A stretch of 5,534 nucleotides of DNA from Candidatus Nanopelagicales bacterium (GTDB lineage: Bacteria > Actinomycetota > Actinomycetes > S36-B12 > GCA-2699445): contig JBAOHO010000024.1 in the NCBI GenBank assembly GCA_037045355.1, forward strand, positions 1-5,534. The letters are read 5' to 3'. The notes beneath the pieces were generated by a model, which was not told the DNA's origin, made no database searches, and saw nothing but the letters and a program-made list of their open reading frames with translations. Below are positions 1-5,495 of the stretch, in pieces. The position numbers and the translations under genes are program-made. Each line of letters starts with the position of its first letter. The stretch's first letter is position 1.

Positions 1-109
1 GGGCACGGGATTGAGTGACCCCAGGTAGGCCTGCAATTGTGCGACCGTATTCCTTGAGCTACCCCGAGGGAGCGAAGATCGCGTAAGGTTCGATGTTCAC
101 GGATGACTC

Positions 110-114
110 GGAGG
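110..114 (+). promoter_or_regulatory. Ribosome binding site that favours the GTG start at 121
   Basis: GGAGG lies at 110-114, followed by a 6-base spacer (TGCCCC) and a GTG at 121 that is in frame with the propeller gene. The upstream in-frame ATG at 103 has no comparable purine-rich site at a sensible distance, and this GGAGG would lie inside its coding sequence. The GTG is therefore the better start. Confidence 0.65.
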
Positions 115-120
115 TGCCCC

Positions 121-1683
121 GTGCATCATGCAAGGATCTTCCTGTTGGCGCCGACGGTCCTGGCCGTGCTGGCAGTGACGGCTTCTCCAGTGGCGGCAAC
201 GCCAGTGGTCAGCGACACGATCAACGTGGGTGACAGCCCGACGGGGGTGGCGTTCACTCCGGACGGCACCCGCGCGTACGTCACGAACTACGACGCCAGC
301 TCGGTCTCGGTGATCAATACCGCCACCGATGAGGTCACTGGTTACCCCGTCTCCGTCGGTGACGGCCCAAGCGCGGTGGCGGTCACCCCGGACGGCACCC
401 GCGCCTACGTCGCCAACAATCTCGGTGGCACTGTCTCTGCGATCAACACCACGACCAATACCGTGATCGGGAACCCAATAGCCTTCGTCGGCCGCGCGGC
501 GGGGGTGGCGATCACCCCGGACGGCACCCGCGCCTACGTCACGAACCCCCAAATGGGAACCCCAACTGACTCGGTATCGGTGATCTTCACTGGCACCAAC
601 CAGATCATCGGAAGTCCAATCACTGTGGGCGACGAACCAACAGGCGTTGCGATCACCCCGGACGGCACCCGCGCCTACGTCGCCAACGGCGGCAGTGGAT
701 TCGTATCGGTGATCGACACCACCACCAACACCGTCTCGGGCTCGCCGATCGTCGTCGGCAGCGCCCCCCTCGCGGTGGCGATCACCCCGGACGGCACCCG
801 CGTCTACGTCACGAACTTCAATGGCAAGTCGGTGTCGGTCATCGACACCACAACCAACCAGACTCTCGACAACCCCATCTCGGTGGGCACCGGACCGTCC
901 GGCGTTGCCATCACCCCTGACGGGAAGCGCGCGTACGTCACCAATCGCAACAGCGACACGGTGTCGATCATCGACACCACAACCAACCAGATCGTGGGCA
1001 GCGATATCCCCGTTGGCGATGGTCCCGAGGATGTGGCCGTGTCACCAGACGGCACGCGCGCCTACGTCACCAACTCCCTGAGCAACTCGGTGTCTGTCCT
1101 CGCGATCAAACCTTCCCCGCCCCGTTCGACAACGGCCAGCCCGGGCGACTCGCAACTGAATGTGTCCTGGCAGGCACCGTCATTCACCGGCGGCCAGCCG
1201 ATCTCCCAGTACGTGGCGACCGCCTCCCCAGGGGGAAGCACGTGCACCACCAGCGGCGCCACCGCCTGCACAATCACCGGGCTGAATAATGGGACTGCCC
1301 ATACCGTGACCGTCACCGCCAAGAACAGCATCGGCACCTCGGAACCCTCGGGGCCGTCCCCTGCCGTCATTCCGAATGTGTCCGAGCCTCCCCAGGCGTC
1401 GAACACCCCGTCCCTCGCACCGCCACCCGGCAAAGTGTCCGGCGTGAAGGCCAAAGCCAGCAAGGGCAGCGCGAAGATCACCTGGAAGGCCACCTCCGGC
1501 GCAGACTCCTACCGGGTACGCATCTCCAAACCCGGCGGCAAGAAGTACAAAGCCTGGAAGACCACACCCAACACAAAATTCAAGGCCACAGTGAAGAAGG
1601 GCAAGAAGTACCGGTTCCAGATCACGGCTGTCGGCACGGGTGGCAAAGGACCCACAACCACAATCAAGTTCAAGGGCAAATGA
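121..1683 (+). CDS. Secreted seven-repeat YVTN beta-propeller protein with two fibronectin-III-like domains
   Basis: From GTG 121 the product has 520 residues; an in-frame ATG at 103 would give 526. Residues 1-26 form a signal peptide: a short basic start, a hydrophobic core (FLLAPTVLAVLAV) and a likely cut after SPVAA. Seven copies of a T/S-PDG-T/K-RAYV-T/A-N motif follow, their prolines at residues 47, 90, 133, 180, 223, 266 and 309. Spacing is exactly 43 residues except once (47, a four-residue insertion in the third blade). Seven copies fit a closed seven-bladed propeller of the YVTN family. Residues about 331-418 resemble a fibronectin-III domain, with the only two mature cysteines (C375, C383) probably forming a disulfide. 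After a Pro/Ser linker, residues about 436-520 form a second such domain rich in Lys and Gly. No membrane anchor, LPXTG or lipobox is seen, so it is probably released or held by charge. The ligand is unknown; binding or scaffolding is inferred. Confidence 0.9.
   Translation: MHHARIFLLAPTVLAVLAVTASPVAATPVVSDTINVGDSPTGVAFTPDGTRAYVTNYDASSVSVINTATDEVTGYPVSVGDGPSAVAVTPDGTRAYVANNLGGTVSAINTTTNTVIGNPIAFVGRAAGVAITPDGTRAYVTNPQMGTPTDSVSVIFTGTNQIIGSPITVGDEPTGVAITPDGTRAYVANGGSGFVSVIDTTTNTVSGSPIVVGSAPLAVAITPDGTRVYVTNFNGKSVSVIDTTTNQTLDNPISVGTGPSGVAITPDGKRAYVTNRNSDTVSIIDTTTNQIVGSDIPVGDGPEDVAVSPDGTRAYVTNSLSNSVSVLAIKPSPPRSTTASPGDSQLNVSWQAPSFTGGQPISQYVATASPGGSTCTTSGATACTITGLNNGTAHTVTVTAKNSIGTSEPSGPSPAVIPNVSEPPQASNTPSLAPPPGKVSGVKAKASKGSAKITWKATSGADSYRVRISKPGGKKYKAWKTTPNTKFKATVKKGKKYRFQITAVGTGGKGPTTTIKFKGK
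253..1076 (+). repeat. Seven tandem propeller repeat units, about 129 bp each
   Basis: The proline codon of the PDG motif occurs at 259, 388, 517, 658, 787, 916 and 1045, giving steps of 129 bp five times and 141 bp once. The cores of copies 2 to 5 are nearly identical at the DNA level, for example ACCCCGGACGGCACCCGCG in each, whereas copies 6 and 7 use different codons (CCTGACGGG, CCAGACGGC). This suggests recent duplication or gene conversion among the middle copies. These are coding repeats, not a CRISPR or intergenic array. Confidence 0.85.
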
Positions 1684-1864
1684 CCCCACGGATTCGCCGG
1701 AATTTCTTGTTGCACAGCGCACCCCACTCCCCCTCGTGACGCACACCGTCAGCGGCGTGAACACTGGCGAAGACGCCTGTCGAACCGAAGCGGGTGCAGC
1801 CGAGCCGGGCGCGGGATTGAGGTCTCTCTGCCGAAATCGTCGGTGACCGCCGAGCCTGCCGTCC
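1684..1864. other. Convergent intergenic gap, no clear terminator
   Basis: This gap separates the ends of the plus-strand propeller gene and the minus-strand sigma gene. Only weak inverted repeats are visible: TGACG/CGTCA at 1737-1751 with a 5-base loop, and GGCG/CGCC at 1766-1777 with a tetraloop. Neither is long or followed by a T-run on either strand. I see no tRNA or small gene in it. Confidence 0.5.
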
Positions 1865-3181
1865 TCAGCCCGGCGCCGGCTCGGGGCCAGCGGTGCGGCT
1901 GACCTCGGCCAGGCGCTGCTCCAGGAAGGCGCGCTCTGCATCGTTCGTTGTGAGCTCCATCGCGCGCCGGTACGACTGAGCCGCGCCGGCGGCGTCGCCG
2001 AGGCGACGCAGCAGGTCGGCACGGGTGGCGGGAAGGTAGGGGTAGTCCGCGAGCCGGGGATCGGTCGACAGTTCGTCGAGGAGCGGCAGGGCGGCGGCCG
2101 GACCGTCGGCGAACGCGACAGCGGCCGCCCGGTTGAGCGCGACCACCGGGGTGTTCCACACGGCCAACAGACGGTCGTAGAGGTGCACGACGCGCGGCCA
2201 GTCGGTCTGCTCCAGGGACGGCGCCATCGCGTGCACGCCGGCGATCGCCGCCTGCAGTGTGAATCGCCCCGGTGGGCCGGACGCGAGTGCCCCGGCCGTT
2301 ACCGTGAGCCCCTCCAGAATCGCGCGCTGGTCCCACCGCGTCCGGTCCTGGTCAGCGAGTAGGAGCAGCCGACCCTGCTCGTCGGTCCGGGTGGCCCGGC
2401 GCGCGTCGGTGAGGAGCAACAGGCCGAGCAGGCCGCGGGTCTCGGCCTGCTCGGGGAGCAGCGCGGAAAGGGTGCGCGCGAGGTGCAGGGCCCGGTCGCA
2501 AAGCTCCTCACGGACAAGCGCGTCCCCCTCGCCGGCGGTGTGTCCGGTGCTGAAGAGCAAGTGGACAGCGGTGAGCACGCTGTCCAGGCGCTCGGGCAAC
2601 TCCGCCCTGCCCGGAACCCGATACGGAATCCGGGCGGCGGAGATCTTGTTCTTGGCACGGGTAATCCGTGCCGCCATCGTCGACTCGGACACCAGGAAAG
2701 CACGGGCGACCTCAGGCGTGGGAACACCGCAAACCAGTCGCAGCGTGAGAGCGACGCGAGCCTCGGGGGCGAGGGTGGGATGGCAGCAGGTGAACACCAG
2801 ACGGAGCCGGTCGTCCGGCACATCGACGTCGGGCCAGTCCAGCTCGGCCGGCTCGTGCGGATCGACGGCTGCCGGCTCCACGAGCAGCGGGAGCTTGCGC
2901 CGGAGGGTGACGTCCCGACGCAACCGGTCGAGCGCATGGTTGCGCGCAGCCGTGGTCAACCACGCGCCCGGCCGCTCCGGGACGCCGTCCCGGGTCCAGG
3001 CCCGCAGCGCGCTGATGTACGCCTCCTGTGTGCACTCCTCCGCGAGGTCCAGGTTGCCCGCGACGCGCACCGTGGCGGACAGCACGAAGGCCCACTCGGA
3101 GCGGTGGGCCTGCGCGAGCGCGGCAGCGACCGCGTCCGCTGTAGTGGCGGACGCGGTCGGCTGGTCGCGGGGAGCGATCAA
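1865..3181 (-). CDS. ECF42-type RNA polymerase sigma factor with long C-terminal extension
   Basis: From the TTG at 3181 the product has 438 residues. Region sigma-2 is at about 25-90 (AHRSEW, DLAEECTQEAYISAL, AWLTTAARNHALDRLRR). Sigma-4, with its helix-turn-helix, is at about 126-185 (RLRLVFTCCHPTLAPEARVA, TPEVARAFLVSESTMAARI). The rest, about 192-430, is the extension typical of this group: HLLFSTGHTA near 207, LLLLTDARRATR near 254, ADQDRTRWDQRAI near 276, LQAAIAGVHA near 309, TPVVALNRAAAVA near 344, and a TPR-like tail (RADLLRRLG, YRRAMEL). Group ECF42 sigma factors have no dedicated anti-sigma factor and sit beside YCII/DGPF genes, as here; the extension is thought to affect activity. 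The TTG overlaps the upstream stop as TTGA and has no Shine-Dalgarno site, so translational coupling is likely. A GTG at 3244 (459 residues) is the alternative but lies 67 bases inside the upstream gene. The inducing signal is unknown. Confidence 0.9.
   Translation of the reverse strand: MIAPRDQPTASATTADAVAAALAQAHRSEWAFVLSATVRVAGNLDLAEECTQEAYISALRAWTRDGVPERPGAWLTTAARNHALDRLRRDVTLRRKLPLLVEPAAVDPHEPAELDWPDVDVPDDRLRLVFTCCHPTLAPEARVALTLRLVCGVPTPEVARAFLVSESTMAARITRAKNKISAARIPYRVPGRAELPERLDSVLTAVHLLFSTGHTAGEGDALVREELCDRALHLARTLSALLPEQAETRGLLGLLLLTDARRATRTDEQGRLLLLADQDRTRWDQRAILEGLTVTAGALASGPPGRFTLQAAIAGVHAMAPSLEQTDWPRVVHLYDRLLAVWNTPVVALNRAAAVAFADGPAAALPLLDELSTDPRLADYPYLPATRADLLRRLGDAAGAAQSYRRAMELTTNDAERAFLEQRLAEVSRTAGPEPAPG
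3127..3159 (-). repeat. Perfect 13-bp inverted repeat (hairpin) inside the 5' end of the sigma gene
   Basis: CGACCGCGTCCGC at 3127-3139 is exactly complementary to GCGGACGCGGTCG at 3147-3159, around the 7-base loop TGTAGTG. On the mRNA (minus strand) the stem starts 22 bases after the first base of the TTG start at 3181. It encodes only the low-complexity linker before sigma-2 (PTASATTADAVA). The stem is long and almost all G-C, and no T-run follows it in the direction of transcription, so a classical terminator is unlikely. A role in setting the sigma to YCII ratio is inference. Confidence 0.75.
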
Positions 3182-3534
3182 TATGGGTTCGTCGTCGGGT
3201 CCACGATGGGGCGAACCTCGACGCCACCGGCGGGGGCCGGGCACAGTCTGGCCATCTCGATGGCGTGGTCGAGGTCGCGCGCTTCGACGAGGTAGAAGCC
3301 GCCCAACGCCTCCTTCGTCTCGACGAACGGGCCGTCCGTCACCGTGCTGCCACCCTTGATCGTGGTGGCCGTCGTCGTGGGCTCCAGCGCCTCCCCGCCC
3401 GCTAGGGACCCACCGAGTTCAACGACCGCTTTGGTGAACGTGCTATGCGCGTCCACCAGCGCGCCCCACGCCTCGGGCGACATGTTCGCGTAGACGGTCG
3501 GGTCGCTGTAGATCAGAATTGCGTACTTGGCCAT
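3178..3534 (-). CDS. YCII-related (DGPF-domain) protein
   Basis: This 118-residue protein is the usual length for a single YCII domain. It opens with MAKYAILIYSDP and carries H30 after the first helix, GGEAL at 46-50 and the family's signature VTDGPFVETKEALGGFYLVE (65-84, DGPF at 67-70). The end DLDHAIEMARLCP matches the closing helix of the family. YCII domains form a dimeric alpha-beta fold related to ferredoxin-like proteins; their chemistry is largely unproven, and those encoded next to ECF42 sigma factors are thought to be targets and perhaps partners of the sigma factor. The ATG at 3534 has a near-perfect AGGAGG at 3541-3546 with 6 bases of spacing, so the start is firm. The gene is first in the operon and its TGA overlaps the sigma start. 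A sigma-type promoter lies about 55 bases upstream. It is likely cytoplasmic. Confidence 0.93.
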   Translation of the reverse strand: MAKYAILIYSDPTVYANMSPEAWGALVDAHSTFTKAVVELGGSLAGGEALEPTTTATTIKGGSTVTDGPFVETKEALGGFYLVEARDLDHAIEMARLCPAPAGGVEVRPIVDPTTNPY

Positions 3535-3588
3535 GAACTACCTCCTGCACTGGGTCGCGGGCCGACTTGTCCGGCTCCGTCATTAACG

Positions 3589-3617
3589 TCGACGAACACC
3601 CTGCCCCCGAATCGACA
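3589..3617 (-). promoter_or_regulatory. Probable ECF42-dependent promoter of the YCII-sigma operon
   Basis: On the minus strand TGTCGA (3617-3612) is followed after exactly 17 bases by CGTCGA (3594-3589). From memory of the ECF42 literature, promoters of this group have TGTCGA at -35 and a CGA/TC-type -10 element, which this fits. Transcription would start near 3582, giving a leader of about 48 bases that contains the AGGAGG site. This implies positive autoregulation by the sigma factor encoded in the same operon. No second copy with this spacing was found upstream of the other genes. Confidence 0.7.
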
Positions 3618-3739
3618 GCCTTGCCCAGACTCTTTCATGATTCTTGTGACACCACCGCCGACCGTGTGTGCCGATGTCTGCTCCGCGTGCCGAAGTGCAC
3701 TGCAGCGGGTCCGGTTCGCCGAAATGGATACCGACCTGA

Positions 3740-3755
3740 CCAGGGGAAATCCTGG
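3740..3755. repeat. Short inverted repeat CCAGG / CCTGG
   Basis: CCAGG at 3740-3744 pairs with CCTGG at 3751-3755 across the loop GGAAAT. It could assist termination of minus-strand transcripts before the YCII promoter, but the stem has only five pairs and no T-run. Confidence 0.3.
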
Positions 3756-3789
3756 GTTTGATGACCTGGCCGCCGCATGTTAGTCCGTG

Positions 3790-3821
3790 CGTTCGGTACC
3801 GACCTGGTACGACCTCGAACG
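3790..3821 (-). terminator. Bulged hairpin downstream of the channel gene, probable terminator
   Basis: CGTTCG (3790-3795) pairs with CGAACG (3816-3821). Directly inside it GTACC (3796-3800) pairs with GGTAC (3806-3810). The loop is GACCT and the same five bases, GACCT, form a bulge at 3811-3815. That makes 11 base pairs starting 17 bases after the channel stop codon on the minus strand. There is no T-run, which is common for actinobacterial terminators. A protein-binding operator is an alternative reading. Confidence 0.5.
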
Positions 3822-3838
3822 TCAGGGTGGCCCAACAG

Positions 3839-4645
3839 TCACTTCGGGGTAGATTCGCCGGCCCGCTGCTGGATGGTCTGGTTGAGCTGCGACACCGTTT
3901 CCCGCAGTTCAGCCACCTCGGTCCGCAGGGCCTCCGCGTCGTCGGCGGTCACAGCCGGAACCTTCGGCGGGGCTGCTCTTGTCGTCACCGAGAATCCAGG
4001 CGACAAGCTTGGCGGTGAACATACTCGCAGCCAGGATGCCGCAGACGCTGACGACCACACCCAGGAACTTCCCGTCCGCCGTGGTGGGGGTGAAGTCCGT
4101 CCCAGTGTCGATGTGCAGCAAGACCGCCGAAAGCCCACACGAAGGCGTCCCCGGGGCCATGGAAGCCGGAAGCCTGCTGATTGTTCTCCAACTCCACCAT
4201 CGTCAGCGCGGACATTAGGCCTACAAACACGATCAGGACGAAAGAGAATATGAAGCCGTCGCCCGCAGTCAGTTGGCGCAGTTCCAGAATGAAGGCCACG
4301 ACGATCACGATGAACCAGATCGGATCCCAGAAGAGGATCAGGAACAGCGGGGCGATCAGCAGCATGGGTAGCGCCGGATGGCGAAGGACGAACTCGCAAC
4401 CGACCCGTTTGGCCGCGCACCTGCAGGATCCACGTGATCAGGAGCAAGCCCCACAGGACCGCCACCATGGCGTTCAGAATCCGCACCGTCGAAGGCCCCC
4501 AGTGGCCGAAGCCGGCAATGATGATCACCAGACAATAGACGGAGATGAAAGCAAGGCGCCCGATCGCTGGCCAGGACTCCACCAACGGCGGGCGTTGCGC
4601 CGGCTCCATGTCAGCCGCCTCCGGTATCTCTTCTACGGATGACAT
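3839..4645 (-). pseudogene. Potassium-channel-like membrane protein with three frame breaks
   Basis: An uninterrupted frame runs from ATG 4645 to TGA 3839 (268 codons), but its middle is out of frame. Frame A encodes two membrane segments (LAFISVYCLVIIIAG; MVAVLWGLLLITWILQV) to about 4418. The next frame then takes over, with LPMLLIAPLFLILF, FIVIVVAFILEL and the pre-pore helix FSFVLIVFVGLMSALTMVEL, then GPGDAFVWA, to about 4130. The third frame carries IDTGTDFTPTTADGK and a last helix (FLGVVVSVCGILAASMFTA, AWILGDD). Frame A returns near 3970 for a coiled-coil tail (EALRTEVAELRETVSQLNQT). Helix, pore loop, helix with an FxxxE-like exit fits the Ion_trans_2 potassium channel family with an N-terminal membrane domain. 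Each break is one extra base, and AAA (4408-4410), AAA (4130-4132) and GGGG (3969-3972) are suitable sites. Either a decayed gene or sequencing errors would explain this. ATG 4609 with GGAGG is a likely true start. Confidence 0.75.
4618..4622 (-). promoter_or_regulatory. Ribosome binding site favouring the channel start at 4609
   Basis: GGAGG on the minus strand (4622-4618) is followed by 8 bases and then ATG at 4609, residue 13 of the longer frame. The ATG at 4645 has only GCGGG directly before it and no good Shine-Dalgarno site, so the shorter product (beginning MEPAQRPP) is more likely. Confidence 0.5.
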
Positions 4646-4672
4646 GCCCGCGAGCCTATCGGGTGCGGATCT

Positions 4673-4709
4673 AAAAGCCCGGCGAGAAAGGGTACGAACC
4701 CCTGCTCGC
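4673..4709 (-). terminator. Terminator-like hairpin after the CPBP gene
   Basis: On the minus strand GCGAG and CTCGC (4709-4705 and 4686-4682) pair outside a 3x3 internal loop, and GGGT/ACCC (4701-4698 and 4693-4690) pair inside it with loop TCGT. After five bases comes TTTT (4676-4673). It starts 11 bases after the TGA of the protease gene. It may end or reduce transcription before the channel gene. The stem is interrupted, so efficiency is uncertain. Confidence 0.4.
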
Positions 4710-4720
4710 GAGACCCAGAC

Positions 4721-5485
4721 TCAGGCCGCGACGGCATCCTCGGGCATCGATGCCTGCGGTTGCACCGGGTCTTTGTACCGGATCGAGATGATTATCACCG
4801 CAAGGATGGCAGCGATGACGGTCAGTACTTGGATCCCGAGGCCCACGCCGACCATGGACGTGTCCGCGCCGAGGGAACCGGCGGTATCGAGGAGATAGTG
4901 GGTGAGAATCGTCGGCCACAGGCTTCCAGTGCCGTAGCGGACGACTGCGTCGAAAAGCCCCCCGATGGCTGCAAAGACCACTTGCACGATGACCCCGTTC
5001 CAGGCGGCACCGGTCACCCCGTTGATCAGATGAACCAGCCCGAAGACCAGTGAGGTGAGCAGGATCGCGGGAGCCGGGCGCAGCCCGGACAAGGAGTCCC
5101 ACAGGAAGCCGCGGAACAGCAGTTCCTCGTTGAACGCGATGAACACGACATTGATCAGGATGAACGTCATCACCTTGCTCGGACCGTCGTACACCGACAA
5201 CACCAGCCCAAGAAAGGCAGCCAGCAGCACAGCCTGGATCACGTAAAGCACTACGACCCACCGGATCGCGGGCGTGCGGTCGCGGCCGACCAGCCCGACC
5301 CGGCGCCATCCCCGCGAGACCGCCAGATAGGCCACGAAGAGCACCGAGAAGCCCGCGTAGTACCACGCGATGCCTGTGTTGATGCTGTCCTCCACGGACG
5401 TCGGCACGACCTTGTCCCAGACCAACAATCCAGCCACATACGCCACGATCAGCCCGATGCTGATGACGAACTCGCGTTTCTTCAT
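4721..5485 (-). CDS. CPBP family intramembrane metalloprotease (CAAX protease / Abi type)
   Basis: From ATG 5485 the protein has 254 residues, usual for this family, and is highly hydrophobic with about seven or eight membrane segments. All three family motifs are present: EExxxR as NEELLFRGFLWD (E120, E121, R125), FxxxH as LVFGLVHLING (F148, H152), and HxxxD as LTHYLLDTAG (H196, D200). These glutamates and histidines line the intramembrane active site in known members, so the enzyme looks intact. Family members cut prenylated CAAX proteins in eukaryotes; in bacteria they serve in bacteriocin maturation or self-immunity, in sigma or anti-sigma factor control, and in other membrane-protein processing. 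The substrate here is not evident. GGAG at 5495-5492 with 6 bases of spacing supports ATG 5485 over a TTG four codons upstream (5497). The C-terminus after the last helix is short and charged (YKDPVQPQ). The channel remnant lies 75 bases downstream on the same strand. Confidence 0.92.
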   Translation of the reverse strand: MKKREFVISIGLIVAYVAGLLVWDKVVPTSVEDSINTGIAWYYAGFSVLFVAYLAVSRGWRRVGLVGRDRTPAIRWVVVLYVIQAVLLAAFLGLVLSVYDGPSKVMTFILINVVFIAFNEELLFRGFLWDSLSGLRPAPAILLTSLVFGLVHLINGVTGAAWNGVIVQVVFAAIGGLFDAVVRYGTGSLWPTILTHYLLDTAGSLGADTSMVGVGLGIQVLTVIAAILAVIIISIRYKDPVQPQASMPEDAVAA

Positions 5486-5491
5486 GCCGCG

Positions 5492-5495
5492 CTCC
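5492..5495 (-). promoter_or_regulatory. Ribosome binding site setting the CPBP start
   Basis: GGAG on the minus strand with a 6-base spacer (CGCGGC) points to ATG 5485. The in-frame TTG at 5497 overlaps this site and would have to use another one, which is not seen. The 49 bases to the window edge contain TAGAGT (5524-5519), a possible -10 box, but its -35 partner would fall outside the window. Confidence 0.55.

Larger units (their letters stand above)
3535..3838. other. Gene-free region with promoter and hairpins
   Basis: These 304 bases lie between the YCII start and the channel stop. They hold the AGGAGG site (3541-3546), the ECF-type promoter (3589-3617), a short hairpin (3740-3755) and a larger bulged hairpin (3790-3821). 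TACCGACCTG occurs twice, at 3729-3738 and 3797-3806. Short open frames on both strands show neither recognisable motifs nor ribosome sites, so I call no gene here. Confidence 0.55.

Noticed and set aside
58..73. Small hairpin GCT-CCC / GGG-AGC before the propeller gene.
   Set aside because: Six pairs with a bulged A and a 3-base loop, no T-run; too weak to call a terminator of an upstream gene.
54..89. TTGAGC (54-59) and TAAGGT (84-89) as a promoter for the propeller gene.
   Set aside because: The spacing is 24 bases, well outside the 16 to 19 expected, and no better pair is visible in the first 100 bases. The promoter may lie outside the window.
253..1076. Regularly spaced near-identical DNA units could suggest a CRISPR-like array.
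   Set aside because: The period is 129 bp with coding-phase conservation and the units translate to YVTN blades, so this is a protein repeat.
821..1081. Open frames overlapping the propeller repeats in other frames and on the other strand.
   Set aside because: They mirror the repeats and have no ribosome sites or family motifs. The main frame has a signal peptide and canonical repeats.
1778..1806. TGTCGA on the plus strand in the convergent gap, a possible second sigma promoter.
   Set aside because: Seventeen bases later the sequence is CGAGCC, not a CG(A/T)C element, and it points into the end of the convergent sigma gene with no plus-strand gene behind it.
2066..2071. TGTCGA on the minus strand inside the sigma gene.
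   Set aside because: No CGTC-like element is found at 16 to 18 bases, and it lies within well-defined coding sequence.
3635..3835. Open frame of 66 codons on the minus strand between channel and YCII genes.
   Set aside because: It is Arg/His-rich and low in hydrophobic residues, as out-of-frame GC-rich DNA is, has no family resemblance, and contains both hairpins.
4690..4701. GGGTACGAACCC resembles a tRNA T-arm (minus strand GGGTTCGTACCC).
   Set aside because: The loop lacks the conserved TTCRA order on the minus strand, and no acceptor, D or anticodon stems can be fitted around it. It is better explained as part of the hairpin after the protease gene.
5074..5088. Inverted repeat CCGGGC-GCA-GCCCGG in the protease gene.
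   Set aside because: Only six pairs, in GC-rich coding sequence for a conserved stretch (SGLRPAP); expected by chance at this base composition.
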